Below, in pieces: positions 43,089-51,150 of a DNA stretch of 64,000 nucleotides; within the stretch, counting starts at the first letter, position 1, and each line of letters begins with the position of its first letter. The stretch comes from Rhynchopus euleeides (Eukaryota > Euglenozoa > Diplonemea > Diplonemida > Diplonemidae): contig OY723266.1 of NCBI GenBank assembly GCA_963210315.1, forward strand, positions 1,550,001 to 1,614,000, in the 5' to 3' direction. The notes beneath the pieces are model-generated. The model was not told where the DNA came from and did not search any database. It saw only the letters and a list, made by a program, of their open reading frames with translations. The position numbers and the translations under genes were made by a program.

Positions 43089-44582
43089 ATGGCCGGAAGA
43101 AAGAAGAAGACCCCAAAATCCAAGGAAGCCTCGCAGACTACACCCCCGCCTCCGCCTCCGTCTGAGGAGGAGTCCGCCGCGGGCCAGGCCATCGCAGCTG
43201 AGCCTGTGGCCGTGACACCAGTCGAACCCCAGGAGCCCCCGCAGATTCCCCCATCGCAGCTTCCGCCGCCGCAAACCGCCAACCCCGTGCCCACGGGGGC
43301 CCCTCATCAGAGCCCGGCCCAGCACAACACACATGCTTACCCCACTGTGTACGCCTATGCACCCCACCACCAGAACTTGTACCCAGCACCCGGTGCTTTG
43401 ACAGCGCAGCCCCCCCCCGGGCAGTTTGCACATGCTGGTGCCCCCCCCCACACATCATCTTACGTGTTGGTTCACCACTCCCCCGGTGTCCACACGCTGC
43501 AGCAGGCTCCCCTCCCAGCGCCCGCCCCCGGTGCTCCTGCAGCTCAGCCGCCCCCCCCAGGGCAGGCTCCACACGTCGGTGCGCCCCCGCCCCAGGCACC
43601 GGCCGTGTCGGCACACCACTCTCCCGGTGTCACCACGCTCCAGCATGTTCCCCACCCAGCGTTTGTCACCGCTCAGCCGCCCATCCCAGGGCAGGCTCCG
43701 CACGCCGGTGCACCCCCGCACCCTGCTCCGGCTGTGTCGGCATACCACTATACCGGTATCCCCACGTTGCAACATGCTCCCCACCCAGCGCCAGCGCTCC
43801 CCAGCGCCCAGCCACCCGTTCCAGGGCAGGCTCCACATGCCGGTGCACCCCCGCCCCACGCACCGGCTGTGGCCGCACACCACCCCGGTGTCGCCGCGCT
43901 TCAGCATGATCCCCACCCGGCTTTTGTGTCTGGTGGTGCACCTTGGGCAAACACAGCAGGCTTTGGCGCAGACCAGGCTTGGGCTGCCATCGCTGCGGGC
44001 CACCCCCCTCCCCACGCCAGCCCGGCCCCGCTTCCCCAGTCCTCCCTCGCCCCCGGCGCTCTCGCCACGGACCTTGAGCCTTCTCTGTGGGCCACCATGT
44101 CTGCGGACAGGCGGGCTTCAGTCCTCCTCGGGCTGGACGTCCGGTTCGGTCCGCTCTCCTCCAGTGGTTCCAGTTTGTCCATCGAGGCCGCACACCGTGT
44201 GTCGGACCTGAAAGCGATGGCGAACAAGATTGGGACACACGGAACACTGGAGGAGGCGAACAAATTTTTATGCGACATGGCCCACAGGGAGCTCATGAGG
44301 CTCTTTGTGCTGGAACGGGCCGCTGGGGGCGACTCGGCAGGGGCGAGGAAGATGGAATCCGCTTTTTTCGCTGCGGACACACAGCCCGTGTTCGCTGCCC
44401 CCGCCCTCCAGGCTGCCTCGGGCCCCCTCGAGCCCCGCCACGAGCCCCGCCAGGGCCCCAAGCGGCAGCGGTCTGACCGCTCCGTTTTCGCCGGCCCCCC
44501 TCCCAAGATGGCCCGCCGAGAGGTTACCGAGAGGAAGCCGGATTTTCGCGGGCACCCCCGGGGGGGCTACCGCCGGAACTAG
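43089..44582 (+). CDS. Gag-like Pro/His-rich frame of the DIRS-order element
   Basis: A frame of 497 residues starting at ATG 43089 just inside A1 (context ACAATGG). The first half is Pro/Ala-rich and contains about four tandem repeats of 40-45 residues (about 43400-43920) of the type QPPxPGQAPHAGAPPP then HHxPGVxTLQHxPHPA. The second half (from about residue 320) is helical, for example SADRRASVLLGLDVRF and AHRVSDLKAMANKI. The C terminus is basic. The position and composition fit a nucleocapsid-like Gag of this order; no zinc knuckle is seen. Confidence 0.65.
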   Translation: MAGRKKKTPKSKEASQTTPPPPPPSEEESAAGQAIAAEPVAVTPVEPQEPPQIPPSQLPPPQTANPVPTGAPHQSPAQHNTHAYPTVYAYAPHHQNLYPAPGALTAQPPPGQFAHAGAPPHTSSYVLVHHSPGVHTLQQAPLPAPAPGAPAAQPPPPGQAPHVGAPPPQAPAVSAHHSPGVTTLQHVPHPAFVTAQPPIPGQAPHAGAPPHPAPAVSAYHYTGIPTLQHAPHPAPALPSAQPPVPGQAPHAGAPPPHAPAVAAHHPGVAALQHDPHPAFVSGGAPWANTAGFGADQAWAAIAAGHPPPHASPAPLPQSSLAPGALATDLEPSLWATMSADRRASVLLGLDVRFGPLSSSGSSLSIEAAHRVSDLKAMANKIGTHGTLEEANKFLCDMAHRELMRLFVLERAAGGDSAGARKMESAFFAADTQPVFAAPALQAASGPLEPRHEPRQGPKRQRSDRSVFAGPPPKMARREVTERKPDFRGHPRGGYRRN

Positions 44583-44771
44583 GGCCCACCAGCCTGTGCC
44601 CCCCCGCCCCGTCCCGCCCCCTCCCATCCCTCCCCCCCCTCCCACACCCACCTCACCACACACCCTCCACTGCCGACGAAAAAATCTCCAAAAAAGCCAG
44701 CACCGGGTCGGCCGCGGCACCAGGAGTCGATCACCTCTCCGGGCCAGGTCAGGCAGGTCTACAACCACGCC

Positions 44772-45614
44772 ATGTCAACCCTATCGGGTGCTCTGGCCCC
44801 ATCGACTTGGCGGGGCCAGATCTCGGTCGCTCGCCGAATGATGGACTTCCGGGTGCAGTGGGAGGCGTGGACGGGGCACCCCCTCGCGGTCGACGAGGCC
44901 ATCCTCCTCTGGCTCAGCAAGAAGTCGGTGGTGGATGGCCTCAAGCCCTCAGCCCTTCTGCAGTACCTGCAGAACCTGAAGGCGTGGGCAAAGCGCGCGG
45001 GGTTCTTGGAGCACCCTACCCCCATGCTCCGGGACTTGGAGCGCTCCTACAAGAGGTCTGGAGCGCTCCGTCCCTCTCGTCAGGCAGTGCCCGCCGACCT
45101 GGCCACGGTGCGACAGGCCATCGACGGGGAGTCGTCACCGGTGGTGCGCGTCGCTTTGGAGGTCGCCTTCAAGGCGGCAGCTCGCGTCGGCGACCTGTTG
45201 AAGCTCGACGTGCGGGCCCTGTCCTTCGAGGACTCGTACGTGGGCTTCGACTGGTCGGGAGGAAAGTCCGACCCTTTTCGTTTGGGCCGCACAACCGGTG
45301 TCGCTCTGTCCCCGCAGGCCTTCGACTTCCTCCAGACCCGCTGCAGGTCTCTTCCTCCAGACGCGCCGGCGTTCCCCACGACGCGGCAGAAGTTGGTGGC
45401 TGCCCTCCGCCGGGTGGACCCCCAGCTGTCGGGCCACTCGCTCCGGCGGGGCGCGTTGATGCACCTCATGCAGAAGGGCCATTCACTCGCAGAGATGATG
45501 TCAGTATCCCGCCATGCGACGGTGGAGTCCCTCCTCCACTACATCCCGCTGGCGAAGGCTCATCCAGCGCGCGAGGCAGTCCGGGTCTCAGCGTCCCTCG
45601 ACCTGTGGCAGTGA
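44772..45614 (+). CDS. Tyrosine recombinase of the DIRS-order element
   Basis: 280 residues. The N-terminal part (WRGQISVARRMMDFRVQWEA, LLQYLQNLKAWAKRAG) resembles the SAM-like core-binding domain. The catalytic domain shows AARVGDLLKLDV, then SGHSLRRGALMHL, then VSRHATVESLLHYIPL, giving the Arg, His-x-x-Arg, His and Tyr set of the family. It would integrate a circular DNA copy. The next frame of the element overlaps it in a different phase. Confidence 0.85.
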   Translation: MSTLSGALAPSTWRGQISVARRMMDFRVQWEAWTGHPLAVDEAILLWLSKKSVVDGLKPSALLQYLQNLKAWAKRAGFLEHPTPMLRDLERSYKRSGALRPSRQAVPADLATVRQAIDGESSPVVRVALEVAFKAAARVGDLLKLDVRALSFEDSYVGFDWSGGKSDPFRLGRTTGVALSPQAFDFLQTRCRSLPPDAPAFPTTRQKLVAALRRVDPQLSGHSLRRGALMHLMQKGHSLAEMMSVSRHATVESLLHYIPLAKAHPAREAVRVSASLDLWQ

Positions 45615-45639
45615 GTGGGGTTCCGGGTCTCTCCCCCTT

Positions 45640-47344
45640 TGCCTTCTACAGCCAACCATCACCTCCGGAGTGCACAGATTTTCGCCCAGACATCATCTTC
45701 CCTTACGATGCATCGCTGCGGGTGGGCCTCCCTACGCAGAGCGGTTTCATATCACCCCCCTCCACACGCTCTGACGCGCCTCTTGCCCCCATTACCAAGA
45801 ACCGCGTGAACCTGGATAGGCTGCTGGAGCTGGACACCGGGGGTATCCTACTAGGCATCATCGAAGTGATCCGGTCAAAGGAAGGTTTCCTGGCCCAGTG
45901 CGCAGTGCACCCCGACACTCTCCCGTACGGCGCGAAGAACAGCATCTCGAGGAACATGTTGAAGCACGTGCCGACTCTCCGGCAAGCTGAGGTCATCGAG
46001 CCCCCATCTGACTCCATCCAAATGTGTCTCCCGCAGTTCACGGTGGCAAAATCCTCGGGAGGTTCGCGTCTGGTGACGAATGCAATAAAGCTCAACGAAT
46101 GCATGCGTCCCCCGCCGCCCATGGGTTTACCGGACATCATCGTCGCCGCCACTCGGATCGCGGCTGCAGACCATGCCATCCTCGAGGATTTTCGATCCTG
46201 GTTCTACCAGATCCCGCTTGCGACAGACGTGCGCCCTTTCTTCGGGATGAAGCTGGCACCGGAGAGGGGTCGTTACAGCACCTACTGGCTGACAGCTCTC
46301 TGCATGGGCTGGTGCTGGGCCCCCACCATCGCGCATCGAGCAGCGTCGGTCATCCTTCCCTGGGAGAGGGGTGTCGTGTGGGTTGACAATCTCATTGTGC
46401 TGGGCAACACCGCCGACGAGGCCGTCTCCCGCCATGCGGACGTGCGCCGGCGAGCTGCGCATGTGGGAGCGGAGTTCAAAGTGGAGGACGGGGCCGGGGT
46501 CCCCCTCAGGAGGTTCACTGTTCTGGGCATCGACTTCAACCTCACCCTCCATGCATACCGCCCCTCCCAGGCCTGGGTCAATGCATTCCTCGTCTCCCCG
46601 GAACTGGGGCGTTTCAAGGCGGGCGCGCTGTCAGCGCGGGAATTGTGTGTTGTCACGGGGAGGGCACTGCGTTTCTGCCACATCGCGGGGCACCGTCTAT
46701 GCAACATGTGGTCTACGCTCTCCTGCATTCGCAGGATCAGCCGCCTGGTGGGCAGCTCCCTCCTCGGATGGGACGACCAAGTGCGGGTCTCCCCCTCGGT
46801 GGTGCACGAGGTGGTCGAGGAGCTCCCCGCCATGGAGATCAACGCGTGGGTGGACGTGCCCCCGCCTCTCCCAGCAATCGCCCTGTGGTGTGATGCCTCA
46901 CAGCGCGTCTGGGCCGTGGTCTCCCCCGACTTGGTCGTGCGTGCGCCTTTCGCGACGGTGGAGAAGCCGCACATCTTCATCAAGGAGATGCTGGCGGCAG
47001 CTGCTGCGGTGCTGCTCGCAGCGCGTCTCCACCCCGGACACCGAGTCACCCTCCACATCGACAACTCGGGTGTCGTCGCGTGCGTAAAGGTGGGCCACTC
47101 ACGCAACCATTTCGCAAACCAGCTTCTGCGCTGGATCTTTGCCATTGCAGACTGGGGCCGCCTGCAGCTCGATCCCCAATGGGTCCCCACCCATGTGCAG
47201 GCCGCTGACCCCTTCACCAGGGGCGCCCCGGTCTCAGCATCCCAGGCACGACTCGGGGCACCCCCCCTCCCCCCGCCCCCCGTCGTCGCCGCGTTTGTCT
47301 CCTCCTCAGGGGTCGCGGATGCAGCTCTCTGCCCGCGCGTATAA
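45640..47344 (+). CDS. Reverse transcriptase and RNase H of the DIRS-order element
   Basis: The RT-like region runs from about FLAQCAVHPDTLPYGAKN through KSSGGSRLVTNAIKLNE, ILEDFRSWFYQIPLA and RGVVWVDNLIVLGN. The RNase H-like region has ALWCDASQRVWAVV, FIKEMLAAAAAVLLAAR, VTLHIDNSGVVACVKVGHSR and WVPTHVQAADPFTRG, the usual DIRS/LTR layout. The same frame is open further upstream, overlapping the recombinase gene, but the recognisable domain starts near 45640. No DNA methylase domain, often present in DIRS1 itself, was seen. Confidence 0.8.
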
Positions 47345-47463
47345 ATTGCACCAGTGTTGTTCCATAAATGTTCGTGCCATCAGCGTGAAGGTGCTCATAC
47401 CCCTGGGGGAAGACATCCTGCAGTTCAGTCAAGTTGCCGTATTCACGGTCCCTGAGGGAACCC

Positions 47464-47765
47464 AGTGTGCGCTCAACAAAAAGTAGTCCGGAACTGTTCT
47501 CCCACAGTTGCTGGACAGGGTGTCTATAATAAAGCGAAAGGAGTACGATTTTTACTAGTTACGAGCGACGAAGCGTAGCGAAGTCGCGAAGTAACGAAGG
47601 AAATCGTACGACTGAAGCTTTGGATTAGCACCTCATGCCACTTCACAGGGCCTCAACACAGCCTTGAGACAGCAAGTGTGCGCTCAACAAAAAGTAGTCC
47701 GGAACTGTTCTCCCACAGTTGCTGGACAGGGTGTCTATAATAAAGCGAAAGGAGTACGATTTTTC
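47464..47765 (+). repeat. B1-A2-B2 right end of the DIRS-order element
   Basis: B1 (47464-47553) begins AGTGTGCGCTCAA and ends GGAGTACGATTTT; A2 (47549-47687) follows, sharing the T run; B2 (47675-47765) repeats B1. This continuous A2-B2 unit is equivalent to the junction of a circular intermediate. Confidence 0.85.
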
Positions 47766-48051
47766 CGGCCGACTAAACCGAAAATCGGGCCCTCTGGGGT
47801 GCCACACCGATATTTTTCGGATTTTTTTCGGATTTTTTTCGGATTTTTTTTGGTTGGGGTGGCCACCAGTCCAGGCTGCTGCCCCACGGTGGCCGGATTT
47901 TCGACATGTCGAAAAAAAAAATTTGGCCGAAAAAAAAAATTTTTTTTCGGCCGACTAAACCGAAAATCGGGCCCTCTGGGGTGCCACACCGATATTTTTC
48001 GGATTTTTTTCGGATTTTTTTTCGATTTTTTTTGGTTGGGGTGGCCACCAG

Positions 48052-48227
48052 TCCAGGCTGCTGCCTTTTTTATTTTTTTTTTTAGGAGAGGGGGCCCGGT
48101 GCCTGCGCGCGTCCTGTCGTACTGTGGCTGCTTGGTGGGGCTAGCGCAGCAGGTTCTACTTTTGCTTCTACGGGCTCTTAGCACTGTAACATGAACTACA
48201 CAAACAACAAAGCTCCAGGCTGCTGCC
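48052..48227 (-). mobile_element. Short retroposon with poly(A) tail and 14-bp target duplication
   Basis: TCCAGGCTGCTGCC occurs at 48052-48065 and 48214-48227, bounding a 148-bp insert in a satellite unit. The uninterrupted unit at 47877 has this sequence once, confirming the duplication. The insert begins on the plus strand with a T run of about 20 bases interrupted by one A, so the element lies on the minus strand with its tail to the left: the mark of target-primed reverse transcription. Truncated relatives lie at 60720-60815 (TTCTACGGGCTCT shared) and 63161-63205 (GAGCGCAGCAGGTT). A tRNA or LINE origin could not be shown. Confidence 0.7.
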
Positions 48228-48285
48228 CCAGGGTGGCCGGATTTTCGACATGTCGAAAAAAAAATTTTGGCCGAAAAAAAAATTT

Positions 48286-49940
48286 TCCGGGGGGCTCCGC
48301 CCCCCACGCCCCCCGCCCCCCCCCCCCCCCCCCCCCCACCTCCCACCTCCCTCCCGGCCGGGGGCCGGTACGGTCGGTCGTCGGCTGCGGCCAAAGGGCG
48401 TGCGGTAGCCGACGCCCTTTTGTGCTCGCCTCCTCCCTCCCACACCTCTTTGTCCTCTTTCATGACGCGTCACCCTGCCTCCACGCTCTGACTTCTGTGA
48501 CCCGCATGCCGCGTTGAGAGCAAGTCTTCCGTGTGCTGTCACCGAGACCAGGCCACTTGTGGCGCATCGGTCCTTTGGCCTGCCGGGCCTCCCCCCCGCA
48601 CCCCCCCTCCACACGCGAACCGGTCCCCCTTTTTCAATTGCGACCCGGTTCCCGTGTTGTGTCGCGGCCCTCCCCGCCTCGCCTCCGACAGACTCTCCCC
48701 ACAGTTGACGACGTGGGCAAACGGCGCCGACATCCTCTCATCACTTACCGTATTCTCATCAGGACGGTCGGTTTCCCTGACGCCACGACCACCAATGTGC
48801 TCCGATGCTTTTTGAAGGAGGTAGTTCATCCCCGACTCAGGCGTTTGCGGGAATGAGCTCGCCCACTTCTCCTGGAGGAGTACGCACCACCCGGTCGTGG
48901 CGCACCCGCACCCGCTGCACACCGCACATGACGAGTTGCGGTAGCAGCCGTACCCCACACAGGTTCGAGTGGTTTGCCATGGTCCTGCTCACGACGACCT
49001 GCAGGTCACCCGTTCCTGTCGTGCACGGGCAGGCAGTGCCAGGAGGTGGTGGCCTCGTCAATCTGGCAGGGTTTGAGTTTACCGGGGCGAGGCACTCCAC
49101 TCTGGGTCTGCTGTTTGTGATGTAACAAGCAGGTCTGGCGGGGTGTTCAGGGTTCGGAGTGGCCCTCCTCGTTGGCATCCGTGCAGCAGCGCTATCGCGT
49201 CCCGGAATGCCCCGTGTCACACCGGTGGGAACAGGGGCCAGCACCGCCATCTCGAGGAGGACCCGGGCCGTTCTTTGGATTCTTCACAGTCGCAGCCTCC
49301 GGCTTGTCGTTGTCCGTCAGCGTAGCGCCCACCCAGCCTGCAGAGATCTTGCACCGTCTTCAACAGCAACTTTTGACCCGACAATTTTTGGGGCATTTTT
49401 TCACCAAAAAAAAATCACTCTGCGCGCCAAGTCGAAGACTTGTTTGGGGACTTTTGGTGTCCCCAATTTTTCAATTTTCGAAAAATAAGCTCACTTTGCT
49501 AAACTGGACCCAACTCCCCACACTCTTTTTTAAGCGAAAAACAGCAAATTTCGGCCGATTTTTTCTCATTTTTTCTCATTTTTTTCACCGACTTTTCCAT
49601 ACCCCCCATTGGATGTTCAATCGGTGCCGGTAAAGAACGGGCAATGCATGGGCGGGGCGATGCTATCCACAAGGTTGCACCGCACATGTCTGGTCCGTGA
49701 GGGCAAGATGCACGAAGGCACCTATTGTTCTACCGAGATGGCATCAGTAAGACAGCAGGCCCTTGATTTGTCAGTGCGAAGAACCTACCCTACTACGGCC
49801 TCTCCAGCAGCGCCTTTCTTTTTTCTGGAGAAACAGGCTCATAGACCGAGGCTAGCTCGCGAATCCAACAAAAAACAATTGCGATCGGCGGCAGGCGTGT
49901 ATCTATTTCACGGAATGAAAATAGGAATTTGGGGAAAAAA
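48286..49940. other. Spacer, no reliable gene
   Basis: Starts with a partial GC-palindrome repeat (48286-48312) and a long C run (48317-48338). A/T-run-rich at 49378-49610. The frame ending at 48856 has a plausible 50-residue stretch (TYRILIRTVGFPDATTTNVL) but no recognised family. Confidence 0.4.
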
Positions 49941-49954
49941 TATTTTTTTGCACT

Positions 49955-50262
49955 ATTTTTTTTGCACTTTTTTCCTTTGGATTTTATTGTGACCCTACTT
50001 GGTATTGGCAGAATTTTTTTATGTTCCCGGTCTTGGATGTGCTCAAACATTCAAAAGAACACATTTTCCGTGGCCAAAAAAAATTTTGCACCCGGAGGTG
50101 GGGATGGGGGTGGTGGTCACTACTTTTTTGCACCATTTTCCTTTGGGTTTTATTGTGACCCTACTTGGCATTGGCAGAATTCTTTTATGTTCCCGGTCTT
50201 GGATGTGCTCAAACAGTCAAAAGAACACATTTTCCGGGTGCAAAAAAATGTTGCACCTGGGG
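49955..50262. repeat. 162-bp tandem duplication
   Basis: Two copies of a segment with GTGACCCTACTTGG (49990 and 50152), TTCCCGGTCTTGGATGTGCT and CAAAAGAACACATTTTCCG. They differ at several sites. The second is followed directly by a GC-palindrome repeat. Confidence 0.85.
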
Positions 50263-50284
50263 CGTGGAGAGGGGGGTCGGAGGG

Positions 50285-50990
50285 CGGTGGTGTGAGAGGC
50301 TTGCTCTCGAGCTCAAACCAACAGATGTTCACTACCGTGGCCTCCGGCGGCTGGGGGCAATGTGACAATTGCTACACCGTCGCTCGAGTAGCGCTACAGT
50401 CGCTAGCGATTCAGCGATTGCGACTGCGACGGGTGTAGCGACTGTCGCTGAGTCGCTCACCCATTTTTCCAACTTTGATTTCCGGAATTTTTCCGGACCG
50501 TGGTGGGGTCACTTTGCTCTGGGAGATGAGTTTTTGGCCAATCGAGTTTTCGGGCCAAGTTTCACAAGGGCCGAAAAGTGAAATCGAAAAAAAACTTTTG
50601 TGAGAAAAAAGTCCACCACTCGGAATTTTTTTCCAAATTTTTTTTTCGGGTTTGTGGGAAAAATCGAAACCCACGAACCCACTTTTTTCGAGAAAATATT
50701 TTTTCGGATTTTTCATTTTTTCCAGTTTTCGATTTCATTTTTGGGCGGTCCACAGACAACGGGAGGGAAATGTCAAAAAATTTGAATGGCCAAAAACTCA
50801 TCTCCCAGAGCAAAATGACCCCACCACGATCCGGAAATTTTCCGGAAATGAAATTCGAAATTTCGGTCCAGAAACGCTCTGGCGACGATCGCTGGGCCAA
50901 AAGCGACAGTCGCTGAATCGCTGAGCGACAGTCGCCATTGTCACATTGCTGGGGGGCTCCGCCCCCCAGACCCCCCTGTGGCGTGTCTTT
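50285..50990 (-). repeat. GC-palindrome repeat interrupted by a foldback element
   Basis: On the minus strand relative to the 30516 copy. It reads ACTACCGTGGCCTCCGGCGG then CTGGGGG, is broken at 50357, and continues at 50949 with CTGGGGGGCTCCGCCCCCCA. The uninterrupted copy at 51070-51150 gives the original sequence. Confidence 0.85.
50358..50948. mobile_element. hAT-like non-autonomous foldback element (591 bp)
   Basis: Begins CAATGTGACAAT and ends with its inverse. CTGGGGG is duplicated on both sides (50351-50357 and 50949-50955), as judged against an intact target copy nearby. Seven to eight base duplications and CA...TG ends fit hAT. The arms are long: CTCTGGGAGATGAGTTTTTG and GTGGTGGGGTCA occur inverted in both. 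Subterminal regions carry many CAGTCGCT-like repeats, possible transposase sites. No transposase encoded. Confidence 0.8.
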
Positions 50991-51067
50991 GCGCGACAAT
51001 TTATCGTCCCCCCATGCGACATGTGCTATCTGTCAGTTGTGTTGTACTTGAGCGTATGCGACTATGG

Positions 51068-51150
51068 AGCCAGGCCAACAGACGTTCGCTACCGTGGCCT
51101 CCGGCGGCTGGGGGGCTCCGCCCCCCACACCCCCCTGTGGCATGTGCCTG
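51068..51150 (-). repeat. GC-palindrome repeat, uninterrupted copy
   Basis: CTACCGTGGCCTCCGGCGG, then CTGGGGGGCTCCGCCCCCCA. Minus-strand orientation relative to 30516. It is 100 bp from the interrupted copy, so the two may have arisen by local duplication. Confidence 0.85.

Larger units (their letters stand above)
42942..47765 (+). mobile_element. DIRS-order tyrosine-recombinase retrotransposon, whole-looking, with split direct repeats
   Basis: Length about 4.8 kb. Ends follow the split direct repeat plan A1 - genes - B1 - A2 - B2 known from PAT, Kangaroo and Ngaro-type elements. A1 is about 42942-43080, B1 about 47464-47553, A2 about 47549-47687, B2 about 47675-47765. A1 and A2 look identical by eye, as do B1 and B2, so the insertion is recent. 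Genes in order: a Pro/His-rich Gag-like frame, a tyrosine recombinase, and reverse transcriptase with RNase H. In DIRS elements the recombinase is usually last, so this order stands out. Inserted in the T run at a satellite unit boundary, with no target duplication, as expected for recombinase-mediated integration. The sequence looks whole; activity is not claimed. Confidence 0.85.
42711..48285. repeat. 182-bp satellite units with a CGACATGTCG palindrome
   Basis: Units start CGGCCGACTAAACCGAAAAT and end with TTTTCGACATGTCGAAAA and a run of A then T. Seen: tail of one unit 42711-42761, full units 42762-42941 and 47766-47947, and a third 47948-48285 split by a retroposon (48066-48213). With the retrotransposon at 42942-47765 removed, all are in tandem. 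The perfect palindrome and the A/T runs recur in every unit. Confidence 0.85.

Noticed and set aside
48096-48213. tRNA-like A-box (TAGCGCAGCAGG) in the retroposon as evidence for a tRNA gene or tRNA-derived SINE
   Set aside because: It lies on the strand opposite to the poly(A)-defined orientation, and no B-box or cloverleaf could be found.
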